Source: Oxalobacteraceae bacterium
GTDB taxonomy: Bacteria > Pseudomonadota > Gammaproteobacteria > Burkholderiales > Burkholderiaceae_D
Direction: 5' to 3'
DNA length: 64,000 nt
NCBI GenBank assembly: GCA_003537575.1
Contig: DPRS01000016.1
Location: forward strand, 20,781 to 84,780
Position 1 is the first letter of the stretch. Each line of letters begins with the position of its first letter. The position numbers were made by a program, and so were the translations under genes. Under the pieces are notes generated by a model. It had not been told where the DNA came from and searched no databases. It was given only the letters and a program-made list of their open reading frames with translations. Below, piece after piece: positions 35,301-44,592 of this stretch.

Positions 35301-36004
35301 TGAACGCGGTGATCGAACGGGTGGTCCCGATTCTGCCGTTTAGTCGTGAAGAGCAGCGATTAAAGAATATCTTGCGGATCCTGTCTCTTTACCGGGTGGC
35401 ATTTGGCCAGCCGCGGCAGCAGGAGCTGTTGCAATATCTTTTGCAGCGACCGGGTGGCGATGCAGAAGCTAGGGAAATTGAGGAGACACTCCTGATTGAC
35501 CTTGCACCGATTAATTACTTGGATGACCTTGATCCTTACAAACCGGGTCCTGGAAGAGTATCCGCTGAAGAGATGGAGCATCCGGGAACCGGTTTCTCTC
35601 ACAGCGTATTGTTTGGGCCAAATCCTTCTCACGCAAGGTCGCCAAAGCGGGAGCTCGTCTGGCAGGAATTGAAGCGCCTGGAACAATTCGGCTTGGGAAG
35701 GTGCGAAATCGTGAGTCCGTCACGGGATAAGTTCGTCTTGCTCGATACCCATCCAAATGCGGCACGGCTGACACTCCGCCCCAAAGCGAATGGATTCATC
35801 CGGGCGGACAATGACAGTCTCCTGTTTCGAGATGCAGCATCGGATTTGATTAGCCAGATACCTTCAGCTTTATCCGCAAGACGTCTCAATGGACAGAAAG
35901 GCTTGGAGCTTCGATGGAACGCTCTCACGGAATCTGACATTCAGGATTTATTTCATACAATACAGCAGCTGGCATCATCGGTTCCCTCTAGTAGTTCTAC
36001 CTGA
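32309..36004 (+). CDS. Large SNF2-like SF2 helicase/translocase
   Basis: A 1231-residue SF2 ATPase. It has a Q-like start (LTDFQRATVEAV), Walker A DEVGLGKT at 44-51, Walker B-like LFILDEFQRF (DEFQ at 280-283 instead of DEAH), motif III LLLSATPFKALTH, and C-terminal-lobe motifs GQEGLDFHWYCSRIVHWN and QREGRINRF at 932-940. The spacing between lobes is very large, with a ~600-residue insertion. The ATG at 32309 overlaps the upstream stop as ATGA, so it is preferred to 32273. It probably drives DNA translocation for the PLD nuclease. Confidence 0.85.
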   Translation: MTSAFELIQLSLGKLTDFQRATVEAVVQQFARGQDQAPRILVADEVGLGKTVVARGVIARMLMQHQAEEGKAKPGKPLRVMYICSNLALASENARKLAIFSGVHEEQFVQAPSFGRLAEIAVAITSNESGKMLEICSLTPATSFTLTHGNGNARERCIIYRALASHSALGGISGWLNTFFSKDVASWEDEQRWLATRTLVQSILADFHEELAEPPQLPQADLAELASYGVTCTSWLLLLNGLAALGGEKASVANHIRSALRVLFVRCCAANLSADLFILDEFQRFRDLVSSDKESEEGIIARQVFSKSNSGKVLLLSATPFKALTHIDDEGAKDAHLEEFRELLRFLIKNDPASISEYEVHREHLLAQLLKLRDPSVRIADLDAGAKKKVESVLRPLICRTERSQVSKDVNSVLVQLDAPCDAALSKGEIECFAALDQLGKALHEIDPAVIPSQLMEFHKAAPWALSFLGGYQFRKRLVQQEERGLIDEARKRSKKAWLPIERMANFEINLEKETPHSKFSALSKFALGERGEQLLWLPPSLPYYSCEGPFKGQEKFSKTLLFSSFLLAPKALSGLLSYQAERRLLGKKRSSGRYFGDHKVPSSIRFDANSNLAHWSLVYPSKTLCQIAIRPTGETYSAYLKRIRLEVRSQMAQLASYRTRLGKPDKRWYALAPFFLDLSDGTEYVETWFDLGDVTSNDGKASKGRGGRHDDLRDAVLVAQHDLGDFPLDLEEHLAELTIAGPANCIYRALCAVWPQDDADFILLASRAAYAIVKLFDKKEGQQVLNRFKADYKFNFSNWRNLLKYAAVGNLQAMLDEYLHLLAGEGGPAAAIEKLLNAVGIMTTNVTAQAYDRRTQEVSLSCHFAVPLGNQKSTDEKGATRIVNVRDAFNSPFWPFVLNSTSIGQEGLDFHWYCSRIVHWNLPSNPIDFEQREGRINRFKGLVVRRRAVERFGQTFSISDGDVWKNLFAYADEVTGRDPSSGRTSDLVPYWHVPGAMNAVIERVVPILPFSREEQRLKNILRILSLYRVAFGQPRQQELLQYLLQRPGGDAEAREIEETLLIDLAPINYLDDLDPYKPGPGRVSAEEMEHPGTGFSHSVLFGPNPSHARSPKRELVWQELKRLEQFGLGRCEIVSPSRDKFVLLDTHPNAARLTLRPKANGFIRADNDSLLFRDAASDLISQIPSALSARRLNGQKGLELRWNALTESDIQDLFHTIQQLASSVPSSSST

Positions 36005-36332
36005 ATCATCGTCAGAAAAGAGCGCTCTTTGCATAATAATTTACTTCTCCAATCAACCTGTTGGTGCAGGATATGTTTACCGTCTCTGATAAAGAAAATT
36101 AACCATCATCTCTTGCCTTTGCGATGGAGCAGGCCAAAATTGCTCGAAAAATGTGTTCGACTGGCAGATATGCTTCCGCTCTCAGAAATGAGCATGCTAG
36201 GAAAAAATTAACGGACCGTGACGCCTGGCGATTCGTGCGGTGCTAATCAGCGGCAAATTTGGAATCGGAAGTTGTGCGTTACTTCCAATTTTGCTATTCT
36301 ACGCAGCACCCCAATGATGACTGAAGGAAAAC
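36005..36332. other. Intergenic region between the helicase operon and BREX
   Basis: It holds a perfect 14-bp palindrome AAAGAGCGCTCTTT at 36017-36030 just after the helicase stop and a nested inverted repeat at 36255-36293. No gene recognised. The BREX promoter presumably lies here. Confidence 0.5.
36255..36293. promoter_or_regulatory. Nested inverted repeats before the BREX operon
   Basis: Inner arms GGAAGT (36267-36272) and ACTTCC (36281-36286), with outer arms close to AATTTGGAA and TTCCAATTT. It lies 40 bp before the small HTH gene, so it may be that regulator's operator. Confidence 0.4.
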
Positions 36333-36554
36333 ATGGTCCGCTGCCATCTCTCCACCCTGATGGGTCGAGAAAAGCTCCGCATCTCAGACGTCTCACGCCT
36401 AACAGGTTTGAATCGCAGTACAGTCAGTGCCTTGTATAGGGAGACGGTGACACGTCTGGATATGGCTGCTGTTGATGCCCTGTGTCGCTTGTTTCGTTGC
36501 CGAGTAGGGGACCTTTTCGAATATGTGCCTGATGGCGATGGGAGTGCTTCGTGA
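36333..36554 (+). CDS. Small Cro/CI-type HTH regulator at the head of the BREX operon
   Basis: A 73-residue protein. The helix-turn-helix spans LRISDVSRLTGLNRSTVSALYRE, followed by RLDMAAVDALCRLFRCRVGDLFEY, a typical Xre/YozG-like layout. The stop overlaps the GTG start of pglW as GTGA, so it is coupled to the BREX genes. An inverted repeat lies upstream. It probably represses or tunes the operon; BREX loci often carry such regulators. The short length is normal for this subgroup. Confidence 0.82.
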   Translation: MVRCHLSTLMGREKLRISDVSRLTGLNRSTVSALYRETVTRLDMAAVDALCRLFRCRVGDLFEYVPDGDGSAS

Positions 36555-39500
36555 CGCTTGGTGCTTCCCGATGGCACGTCATTGCCGAATCTAATTTCGT
36601 TTGGGAGCGAGAGGCCCTTGAGTGGCTGCGGGCCAACTTGCCCGATCGAGATTCTTGGCATGTTTGGACCAACTTCGAGTTCATCGACGATGAGGGAAAA
36701 GTCAACGAAGTCGATGCACTGGTGCTGTCCCCGGCTGGCCTTTTTTTGGTTGAAATTAAGAGCCGGCCAGGTGTCCTTCGTGGGGATTCCCATAGCTGGA
36801 CGTGGATTACCGACGGTCGCTCATCAACGTATGACAATCCACTAATTCTGGCTAATCGCAAAGCTAAGCGCCTAGCTAGCCTACTGAGGCGCCAATCGGC
36901 GATCGTCAAGGCCAAGATTCGACTTCCATTCGTTGAACCCGCCATATTTCTGTCGTCCAGCAGCCTTTCCTGCCAATTGGAAGGCTTGGCCAAGAGTGCC
37001 ACATTCCAGCAAGGGCGGCCAGGGTCGCTGGACGACCCTGGTATCGTCGGCGCCTTAAGCAACGGCATTACAACGAAGGCGACGGTGCCCGTAGACGCCA
37101 CGCAGGCCCGTGCCATTGCTAGAGGCTTGGCCGAGGCGGGCATTCGCCCGTCAAATAAGCATCGTCAAGTCGGGGACTATAGATTAATCAAACTGATTGC
37201 TGAAGGCGAAGGCTTCCAGGACTGGGAAGCGACCCATGTCAGCATCGACACCATACACCGGCGCGTGCGCATCTACACTGTAGCCACTGCGTCAAGCCCG
37301 GAAATTCGTGCAACCCGACTGCGGCAGGCTCGCCGCGAGTTCGAAGTGCTTGAAGGCATCGATCACCCAGGCATACTGCGTGTCAAGGACTATAAAGAAA
37401 CCGAACTCGGTCCAGCACTGATCTTCGATCACGAACCTAAGGCCGTGCGGCTGGATCACCTGCTTCGTGAGAAAGGCAAGACGCTCACCATTTCACAGCG
37501 CCTGCAACTGGTACGTGACATCGCTGAAACATTAAAGTATGCGCATGCCAAGCGCCTGTACCATCGTGCCCTAGGCCCACAAAGTATTCTCGTACATGGA
37601 GTGGATGGGGCCATCATGCATCCACGCCTGATGAATTGGCAAACCGCCTCACGCAATGTTGGCGATTCTGCAGCACCAGACACTGTCCACCGTACAACCG
37701 GCACACGCCACGTTGAGGATTACGTCGAAGATCCAGGCCTGGTTTACCTTGCTCCCGAAACCACTCGGGCCGATCCTGCACAGGGTCCTAGCCTTGACGT
37801 GTTCTCGCTTGGCTGTATCAGCTTTTACATTTTCACTGGGCAGCCCCCGGCGGAGTCAACCCTGGATCTGGCCGAAAAACTGCGTATTGGTCAGGGCTTG
37901 CGACTGTCTGACACAATGGATGGTTGCGGCGCTAGGCAGCAAGACCTGATTCAGTTCGCAACCTCGCCGGACCTGCTAGCACGCTACGACACGATTCAGG
38001 GTTTCCTCGACGACCTTGACTTGGTCGAGGACGAACTGACTACGCCGGATCCCGAAGCCACCGTCGATCCCAGTATCGCCAGCACGGGCGATCGGTTGGA
38101 GGGCGGCTTCACCGTCATTAAACGCATGGGCCGTGGCTCCTCCAGCGACGCCTTGCTGGTACGCCGCGATGGCAGCGAAGATGAGGCCATCCTCAAGGTG
38201 GCTTGCGACATTGCCCATAACGAGCGGTTGGTGGCCGAGGGCGAGGTGCTGGCTCGACTTCACCACCAGAACATTGTGGCTCACCGAGAGACACTCACCA
38301 TCTCCGGCCGTACCGCGCTTTTGCTCAAAAGTGCTGGTGCCAAGAACTTGGCAGAAAAGCTCAAGGAAGAGGGCCGTCTGTCGCTCGACATGCTGCAGCG
38401 CTTTGGCGAAGAGCTGATCGAGGCCGTCAACCACCTCGAATCCGAGGGCGTGGCACACCGCGACATCAAGCCCGAGAACATCGGCATTTCGGAGAACCGC
38501 AACAAAAGGCTGCAGCTGGTGCTGTTCGATTTCTCGTTGTGCCGCACGCCCGCGGACAACATTACGGCTGGCACCCATCCTTACCTCGACCCCTTCCTAT
38601 CTCTGCGACGCCCGCCGCGTTGGGACCTGTATGCTGAACGATTCGCCCTGGCCGTCACGCTCTACGAGATGGCGGTAGGCCAGCCACCCGTTTGGGGTGA
38701 TGGTCAGACCTCACCAGCGATGCTGGACGTCGAAGCTACCATCGAAAAGGATGTTTTTGACCCAGTTACTCGTGAAGGCTTCGCCAGCTTCTTCGAGAAG
38801 GCGCTCAAGCGCGACTTTCGCGAGCGCTTCGATAACGCGGAGGAGATGCTCCGAGCCTGGCGCGCCATTTTTACAGCACGCCAGACAGTACATCCAAGCG
38901 ACGCTGCGCCGGCCATTGGCTTGGCTGCGATTGCGCCCACGGCAACCCCGCAGACAACCATGGCGGAACTGGGCTACAGCCTTGAAGCCCAGGATGTGCT
39001 AGAGCGCATGGGTGTGCACAACGCCCGCGAGCTGCTCGCGGTGGATCGCATTCGTTTTCGTTACCTCAAGGGTGTGGGTGACAAGATCCGCAAGGAAATC
39101 CGGCTCACAGCCAAGGAGCTTGCCCGTTTGCGGCCTGACCTCACCCAGGGGCGAAGTGTCGCGCACGATGCGGATGAGGAAGCCGAAGGCGCTGTCAGCA
39201 TCAATGAATTGGCCGCTCAGTTGTTGCCCCGGCGGCCGGCCGGTGACGACAGGCCGGAAGAAGCCGCCCTGGCACACTACCTTGGCCTTGACGACACTGT
39301 AAAGGCCGGCGCCTGGCCAAGCCTGGGGGATGCTACTCAGGCTGGCGAGGTCGATCGCGCCACGCTGACTTCGACTCTGATCAAGTCGCGCGAGCGCTGG
39401 CTCAAGAACCCCGCCTTCACCGAACTGCGCCACCAGCTCGATTCGCTTGTGCGCAGCCAAGGCAATGTGATGAGCGCGAAAGAAGCCGCGCTGGCCTTGC

Positions 39501-40810
39501 TGGCCCTACGTGGCTGTGCCTCCCAAGACGATGCCGAACGCCTGCGCCAGGCCACCGCTGTCTTGCGAGGTGCGATGGAGGCAGAGTCTCATCTCGACAA
39601 ACCCCGCTTTGAGGCTTTTGACCACCAGCCGTCCCTACTGATCGCCAGCGCTGCCGCTTGGGCCGACTATGCACGCCAGTTGGGCGCCGCAGCCGATGCT
39701 TGCGCGCTCGCAGACCCTTTGCTGCCGCCTGCCCGCGTGCTGGAAATGCTGGAAGGCGTTGCCCTGCCAGCGGCTGAACAGCTTGGCGGCATCGTGCCCA
39801 CACCGATCACGCCTACCCGCTTGCTGCGCTTGGCTGCCTCGGCATCACGCACGGCCGCCGTCTCCAGCCGGCAAGAGATGTATGCGCGTGGCATGGCACC
39901 CATCCAAGCGCTACGCCAATCCTTGGGCGCGCTGGTTGGCGCGCCTGAGCTAAGGGTCAAAGACATCCAGGACCGCGTCAGTGGGCGCTACCCCGAGGCG
40001 TCGGCGTTGCCAGATCGCCCCAGCCTGGACCGCCTGCTGGAAGAGGCCGGCGCACCCTTGACCTGGGACATGGCCGCGGCCGATGGTAGAGGTGCCTATC
40101 GGCTGGCCACCCTTGGCCGAGGACAGACGGCCGGCACCACTACCCAGTTTTCTCGCCATGCCACCCTGCAGACCACCCATGTGTTGGGTGATGACGTTGC
40201 CCAGGCTGCCGCAGTGGAAGAGCGCCTGGTTCGCTCGCTGGACCAAGGCGGCCTACTAGTACTTTCGGTGCCTACGCGCATCGCACGCCACGCAGAGGCC
40301 GAACTGCTGCACCGCTTCGGCAATGCCGCCACATCGGCTATGGCCGTGAAGCGCATTAACTTTGACGCGCTTTTACTCGCCGCCCTGCATCAACAGGTGC
40401 AAGCTGCACGCGTGGATTGGAACGTCGTACTGCAAGCAGATGCAGCTGAACGTGGCAGCCGGCACTGGACCAACTTGCAGCGCCTGGTGCAGCGCGCTGT
40501 GCCTTCCGTGCGAGCCGCTTTGCTGAACAGCCCATCACCGATCCTGCTGGTGTGCGTGGGCTTACTGGCCCGTTATGACCTAATGAATCTGGTCACCGAA
40601 CTGGAAGAGCATGCCGGCCGGCCCGGTCACACGCCAAGCGCCTGGATGCTGCTGCCTTCGAGCTATCAAGGCTTGCCCGTCATCGACGGTGTGGCTGTAC
40701 CACTAGTTAACAACATTCACAATACCCGGACCCTGGCACTGCCACAGGCCTGGGTAGAAAACAAACACCGGGCCAAGACAGGCAGCTACGCCAGTCCATC
40801 CGCTACCTGA
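36551..40810 (+). CDS. pglW: BREX type 2 serine/threonine kinase PglW
   Basis: A 1419-residue protein. N-terminal NERD (nuclease-related) domain: NEVDALVLSPAGLFLVEIKS with D55 and E68-x-K70. A first kinase-like domain (about 200-480) has HRALGPQSI in place of HRDxKPxN, so it is probably a pseudokinase. A second kinase (about 515-780) is intact: ILKVA lysine, HRDIKPEN at 636-643 and DFS in the DFG position. A helix-hairpin-helix-like stretch (YLKGVGDKIRKEIR) follows near 835-850, then a long C-terminal region. GTG start. It heads the canonical type 2 BREX order, in which it is thought to regulate phage exclusion. Confidence 0.92.
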   Translation: MTLGASRWHVIAESNFVWEREALEWLRANLPDRDSWHVWTNFEFIDDEGKVNEVDALVLSPAGLFLVEIKSRPGVLRGDSHSWTWITDGRSSTYDNPLILANRKAKRLASLLRRQSAIVKAKIRLPFVEPAIFLSSSSLSCQLEGLAKSATFQQGRPGSLDDPGIVGALSNGITTKATVPVDATQARAIARGLAEAGIRPSNKHRQVGDYRLIKLIAEGEGFQDWEATHVSIDTIHRRVRIYTVATASSPEIRATRLRQARREFEVLEGIDHPGILRVKDYKETELGPALIFDHEPKAVRLDHLLREKGKTLTISQRLQLVRDIAETLKYAHAKRLYHRALGPQSILVHGVDGAIMHPRLMNWQTASRNVGDSAAPDTVHRTTGTRHVEDYVEDPGLVYLAPETTRADPAQGPSLDVFSLGCISFYIFTGQPPAESTLDLAEKLRIGQGLRLSDTMDGCGARQQDLIQFATSPDLLARYDTIQGFLDDLDLVEDELTTPDPEATVDPSIASTGDRLEGGFTVIKRMGRGSSSDALLVRRDGSEDEAILKVACDIAHNERLVAEGEVLARLHHQNIVAHRETLTISGRTALLLKSAGAKNLAEKLKEEGRLSLDMLQRFGEELIEAVNHLESEGVAHRDIKPENIGISENRNKRLQLVLFDFSLCRTPADNITAGTHPYLDPFLSLRRPPRWDLYAERFALAVTLYEMAVGQPPVWGDGQTSPAMLDVEATIEKDVFDPVTREGFASFFEKALKRDFRERFDNAEEMLRAWRAIFTARQTVHPSDAAPAIGLAAIAPTATPQTTMAELGYSLEAQDVLERMGVHNARELLAVDRIRFRYLKGVGDKIRKEIRLTAKELARLRPDLTQGRSVAHDADEEAEGAVSINELAAQLLPRRPAGDDRPEEAALAHYLGLDDTVKAGAWPSLGDATQAGEVDRATLTSTLIKSRERWLKNPAFTELRHQLDSLVRSQGNVMSAKEAALALLALRGCASQDDAERLRQATAVLRGAMEAESHLDKPRFEAFDHQPSLLIASAAAWADYARQLGAAADACALADPLLPPARVLEMLEGVALPAAEQLGGIVPTPITPTRLLRLAASASRTAAVSSRQEMYARGMAPIQALRQSLGALVGAPELRVKDIQDRVSGRYPEASALPDRPSLDRLLEEAGAPLTWDMAAADGRGAYRLATLGRGQTAGTTTQFSRHATLQTTHVLGDDVAQAAAVEERLVRSLDQGGLLVLSVPTRIARHAEAELLHRFGNAATSAMAVKRINFDALLLAALHQQVQAARVDWNVVLQADAAERGSRHWTNLQRLVQRAVPSVRAALLNSPSPILLVCVGLLARYDLMNLVTELEEHAGRPGHTPSAWMLLPSSYQGLPVIDGVAVPLVNNIHNTRTLALPQAWVENKHRAKTGSYASPSAT

Positions 40811-40821
40811 AAGTTTCCCTA

Positions 40822-43800
40822 GTGATTAATGCACCCCAGCTCCTGTCCGACCTGACCAAGCTGCTCAAGCGCCTGGAAGGCGATCTGCTGCAACGCATCG
40901 ACGAAGTTCCCGAGATTAAGTCTAGCCTGCAAGCCGAGTGGCAAGCCGCTCGTGATGCCAACCGCTGTGCCGAAACCTTCGAGACCTGGGTCGATCAGGT
41001 CATCACCCAAGCCGGCGTGCACTGGCTGCTGAGCTGCGTATTCCTGCGCTTTATCGAAGACAACCAGCTGGTTGATCGTCCCTGGCTGGGTGGCACACCC
41101 GAATCGGGCCGCCTGGCCTTGGTACGAGACCGGCATGAAGCCTATTTTCAGGCCCACCCGCTGGAGAATGATCGCGACTACCTGTTGTCCGCTTTTCGCG
41201 AGGCCGGCACGCTGCCTGGCCTGCACACCTTTTTTGATGAGGCCCACAACCCGGCCTTCCGGCTGGGCATCAGCGGCGACGCCGCCATGGCGCTTCGCCA
41301 GTTCTGGCAACAGGTAGACCCGAACACCGGCGCACTGCTGCACGACTTTACCGATCCGACCTGGAACACCCGCTTCTTGGGCGACCTGTACCAAGACTTA
41401 AGCGAGGCTACCCGCAAGCGCTACGCGCTGCTGCAGACACCTGAATTCGTCGAAGAGTTCATCCTCGACCGTACCTTGACGCCGGCCATTCGCGAGTTTG
41501 GCTTCCGAGAAGTACGTATGATCGACCCCACCTGCGGTTCGGGCCACTTCTTGCTGGGCGGCTTCCACCGCCTGCTGGCCGAATGGCAGCGCAATGAGCC
41601 GGGCCGTAATCCTGTAGATATGGCGCAAAGAGCGCTGGATGCGGTGGCAGGCGTGGACCTTAACCCATTCGCGGTGGCGATCTCACGCTTTCGCCTGTTT
41701 GTGGCTGCTTTGCAGGCCTCAGGCGTGCAGCGTCTGGCCAATGCGCATGACTTCAAGGTATCGGTCGCCATCGGCGACAGCCTGCTGCATGGCACACGCT
41801 TTGGCTTGACGCAGACTCAGGAGCTGTTTGATGTCGCTGAGAGTCATGCCGACACTGGCTTGGCCCACGCCTATGCCAGCGAAGACTTGAGGGAAGTGCA
41901 GCGGATCCTCGGTCGTCAGTATCAAACAGTAGTGGGCAACCCGCCCTACATCGTGGTCAAGGATGCGGCACTCAATACGGCTTACCGACGCCAGTACGCC
42001 AGCTGTCACAAGAAGTACTCCCTTGGTGCGCCGTTCACCGAGCGTTTTTTTGAGCTGGCAGTATCAGCTGCGGATGGGCGCAGCGCTGGATTTGTTGGTC
42101 TGATTACCGCTAACTCGTTTATGAAGCGCGAGTTCGGAAGCAAGTTGATCGAACAAGTGCTGCCGCGACTGGACCTAACCCATGTGGTGGACACCTCCGG
42201 CGCCTACATCCCTGGCCACGGCACGCCCACCGTGATACTTTTCGGACGCCACCGCAAGCCGATGGCTGAGGGCGTACGTACCGTAATGGGCATCAAGGGT
42301 GAACCTACTACGCCGGAAAACCCTGCGAAAGGTCTGGTCTGGAGCGCCATCGTCGACCAGATTGATAAGGCCGGTAGCGAAAGTGATTTCATCAGCGTGG
42401 CGGATACGCCGCGGGCGACTTTTGCCAAACATCCGTGGAGTATTGGAGGAGGTGGGGCAGCAGACCTATTGGAAGCTTTGAACGAAGTTTGTAGCGCTAA
42501 CTTAGGTTCTTTGACAACCGCAATTGGTCGCACAACTCACACTGGCGAAGACAACGTCTTCTTTGTACCAAAGCACTGGGTGAATCGAACAAAGCTGACA
42601 GATTATGCTGTCACTTTGGTCGAAGGCGAAGGAGTTCGTGACTTCGCCATTGATGCAGAGACGCAAGTACTTTTTCCTTACGACAAATCCAGTGCTACAG
42701 TGATTAAGATAGTGCCAACCATTTTGGGGCAGCACTTTTGGGGTTATCGCCGCCTGCTGAAAGAACGCTCAGACTTCGGAAACTACATCGAGGATCGCGG
42801 GCTGCGTTGGTACGAACACTCAATGTTCTTTCCAGATCGCTACCGTAATCCACTGGGAATTTCCTTCGCCGAAGTCTCCACGCACAATCACTTCGTCCTC
42901 GACCGGGGCGGCAAGGTTTTTAAGCAAACTGCACCTGTCATCAAACTGCCCGCCAGCAGCAGCGAAGAAGAACACATGGGGCTGCTCGGGTTGCTGAATT
43001 CATCGGTGGCGTGCTTTTGGTTGAAACAGGTGTGCTTCCCTAAGGGCGGGGACCACGTTGGTAATGAAGGTGCGCGGGTACGTAAAACCCTGTGGGATGA
43101 GCGCTATGCGTTCAATGCGACCAACGTTGCCGAGTTTCCACTTTGCACCAGTCGCCCGCTCGACATTGTCACGCAACTGGAAAACCAAGCACGCCAGCTG
43201 AACGCCCTGCAACCGGAGGCGGTTCTGGCTGCTGGCCCGCTGCCCACTCGCGCCAGCTTGGACGCCGCTCGCGACCAGGCTAGTCAATTGCGCCGGCTAA
43301 TGATCGCGCTGCAGGAGGAACTGGACTGGCATTGCTACAGCCTATACGGATTGCCGCCAGCTGACGTGGAAACGGACGAGTTGGAGTTCCACGCTCCTGT
43401 AGAGGTGGCACTGGGCGAGCGCGCATTCGAAATCGTGTTGGCCCGCCGCATGGCCACCGGCAAGGAGCAGACGACCTGGTTTGAGCGTCACGACTCCACA
43501 CCTATCATCGAGATCCCCGCACACTGGCCAGAAGGCTATCGCCGCGTGGTGGCTCGCCGGATCGAACTGATCGAACTAGACAAGTCCATCGGCCTGATCG
43601 AGCGCCCGGAATTCAAGCGCCGGTGGAACTCCCCTCGTTGGGAAGACCTGGAGCAAGCCGCGCTGCGCGACTGGCTGCTGGCCCGATTAGAAGCGCCGGC
43701 ATTGTGGGTCGCCAGCGCCGATCAAGCGCCACAACTCAGCAGCACCAGCCGTCTGGCTGAAGCGGTATCTCGCGACGCTGAATTCATGCAGATCGCTTCG

Positions 43801-44592
43801 CTCTACGCCGGCCATGCTGACTTCGACTTGCCTCAGCTACTGGCTGAACTGGTGACAGCCGAAGCTGTGCCAGCACTACCTGTGCAGCGTTACACGGACA
43901 CCGGCCTGCGCAAGCGCACCCAGTGGCAAGGTACTTGGGCCCTGCAGCGTCACGAAGACGCTATCGATGCCGAAATCGATATCTTAGAGCAATCCCGGCG
44001 CCAGGACCTTTTGCAGTTTGTCAAAGACCAGGCTAAGGGAGCCGAACCGGACGCTGAGGCGCTGGCGTGGGTGCAAAAGGAGTTGGATAAGGAGTTTGTC
44101 CCGCTCAGAAAAGAGCGCAAGGCTAACGAGGTAGGCGTCATCCCCGTGCCGCCCAAGTACCAGAGCAAGGACTTCCTGAAAACCGACTTTTGGCGGCTGC
44201 GCGGCGGCTTGGACGTGCCCAAGGAGCGCTGGATCAGCTACCCTGGCTGCGAACGCGGATCGGATGGCAGTCTGGTGATCGCCTGGGCCGGCTGGAACCA
44301 TCTGCAGCAGGCGACGGCGCTGGCCGGCTACTATATGGATATGAAGAATAGCGAAGGCTGGGAACCCACACGCCTGCAGCCCCTGCTGGCAAGTCTGCTC
44401 GAACTGGTGCCTTGGCTGGAACAGTGGCACAACGAGCTGGACCCGGTGTTCGGCGAGCGCATGGGCGACTACTACCGCGGCTTTGTTACCGAAGAAGCGC
44501 GTACGTTGGGCTTCACGCTGGATGATCTTCGCGCCTGGAAGCCGGTGGCTACGGCTGGCAATCGCGGGCGCAAGAAGAAGGTCGGGACATGA
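40822..44592 (+). CDS. pglX: BREX type 2 adenine-specific DNA methyltransferase PglX
   Basis: A 1256-residue protein with a GTG start 11 bp after pglW. Methyltransferase motif I is DPTCGSGHFLLGG at 235-247 and motif IV is GNPPYIVV with NPPY at 373-376, the gamma-class N6-adenine arrangement. Long C-terminal parts (for example WHCYSLYGLPPADVETDELE) are typical of PglX and include the target-recognition region. PglX marks host DNA so that BREX can distinguish phage. The stop overlaps the next start as ATGA. Length is normal and no frameshift is seen. Confidence 0.93.
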   Translation: MINAPQLLSDLTKLLKRLEGDLLQRIDEVPEIKSSLQAEWQAARDANRCAETFETWVDQVITQAGVHWLLSCVFLRFIEDNQLVDRPWLGGTPESGRLALVRDRHEAYFQAHPLENDRDYLLSAFREAGTLPGLHTFFDEAHNPAFRLGISGDAAMALRQFWQQVDPNTGALLHDFTDPTWNTRFLGDLYQDLSEATRKRYALLQTPEFVEEFILDRTLTPAIREFGFREVRMIDPTCGSGHFLLGGFHRLLAEWQRNEPGRNPVDMAQRALDAVAGVDLNPFAVAISRFRLFVAALQASGVQRLANAHDFKVSVAIGDSLLHGTRFGLTQTQELFDVAESHADTGLAHAYASEDLREVQRILGRQYQTVVGNPPYIVVKDAALNTAYRRQYASCHKKYSLGAPFTERFFELAVSAADGRSAGFVGLITANSFMKREFGSKLIEQVLPRLDLTHVVDTSGAYIPGHGTPTVILFGRHRKPMAEGVRTVMGIKGEPTTPENPAKGLVWSAIVDQIDKAGSESDFISVADTPRATFAKHPWSIGGGGAADLLEALNEVCSANLGSLTTAIGRTTHTGEDNVFFVPKHWVNRTKLTDYAVTLVEGEGVRDFAIDAETQVLFPYDKSSATVIKIVPTILGQHFWGYRRLLKERSDFGNYIEDRGLRWYEHSMFFPDRYRNPLGISFAEVSTHNHFVLDRGGKVFKQTAPVIKLPASSSEEEHMGLLGLLNSSVACFWLKQVCFPKGGDHVGNEGARVRKTLWDERYAFNATNVAEFPLCTSRPLDIVTQLENQARQLNALQPEAVLAAGPLPTRASLDAARDQASQLRRLMIALQEELDWHCYSLYGLPPADVETDELEFHAPVEVALGERAFEIVLARRMATGKEQTTWFERHDSTPIIEIPAHWPEGYRRVVARRIELIELDKSIGLIERPEFKRRWNSPRWEDLEQAALRDWLLARLEAPALWVASADQAPQLSSTSRLAEAVSRDAEFMQIASLYAGHADFDLPQLLAELVTAEAVPALPVQRYTDTGLRKRTQWQGTWALQRHEDAIDAEIDILEQSRRQDLLQFVKDQAKGAEPDAEALAWVQKELDKEFVPLRKERKANEVGVIPVPPKYQSKDFLKTDFWRLRGGLDVPKERWISYPGCERGSDGSLVIAWAGWNHLQQATALAGYYMDMKNSEGWEPTRLQPLLASLLELVPWLEQWHNELDPVFGERMGDYYRGFVTEEARTLGFTLDDLRAWKPVATAGNRGRKKKVGT

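Noticed and set aside
29248..36004. DISARM
   Set aside because: A PLD protein and a helicase are present, but no DUF1998 (DrmB) protein and no DISARM methyltransferase, and the helicase motifs differ.
36017..36030. Perfect palindrome AAAGAGCGCTCTTT as terminator of the helicase operon
   Set aside because: It has no loop and no T-run beyond three bases, so it cannot be called a terminator with confidence; recorded only in the spacer entry.
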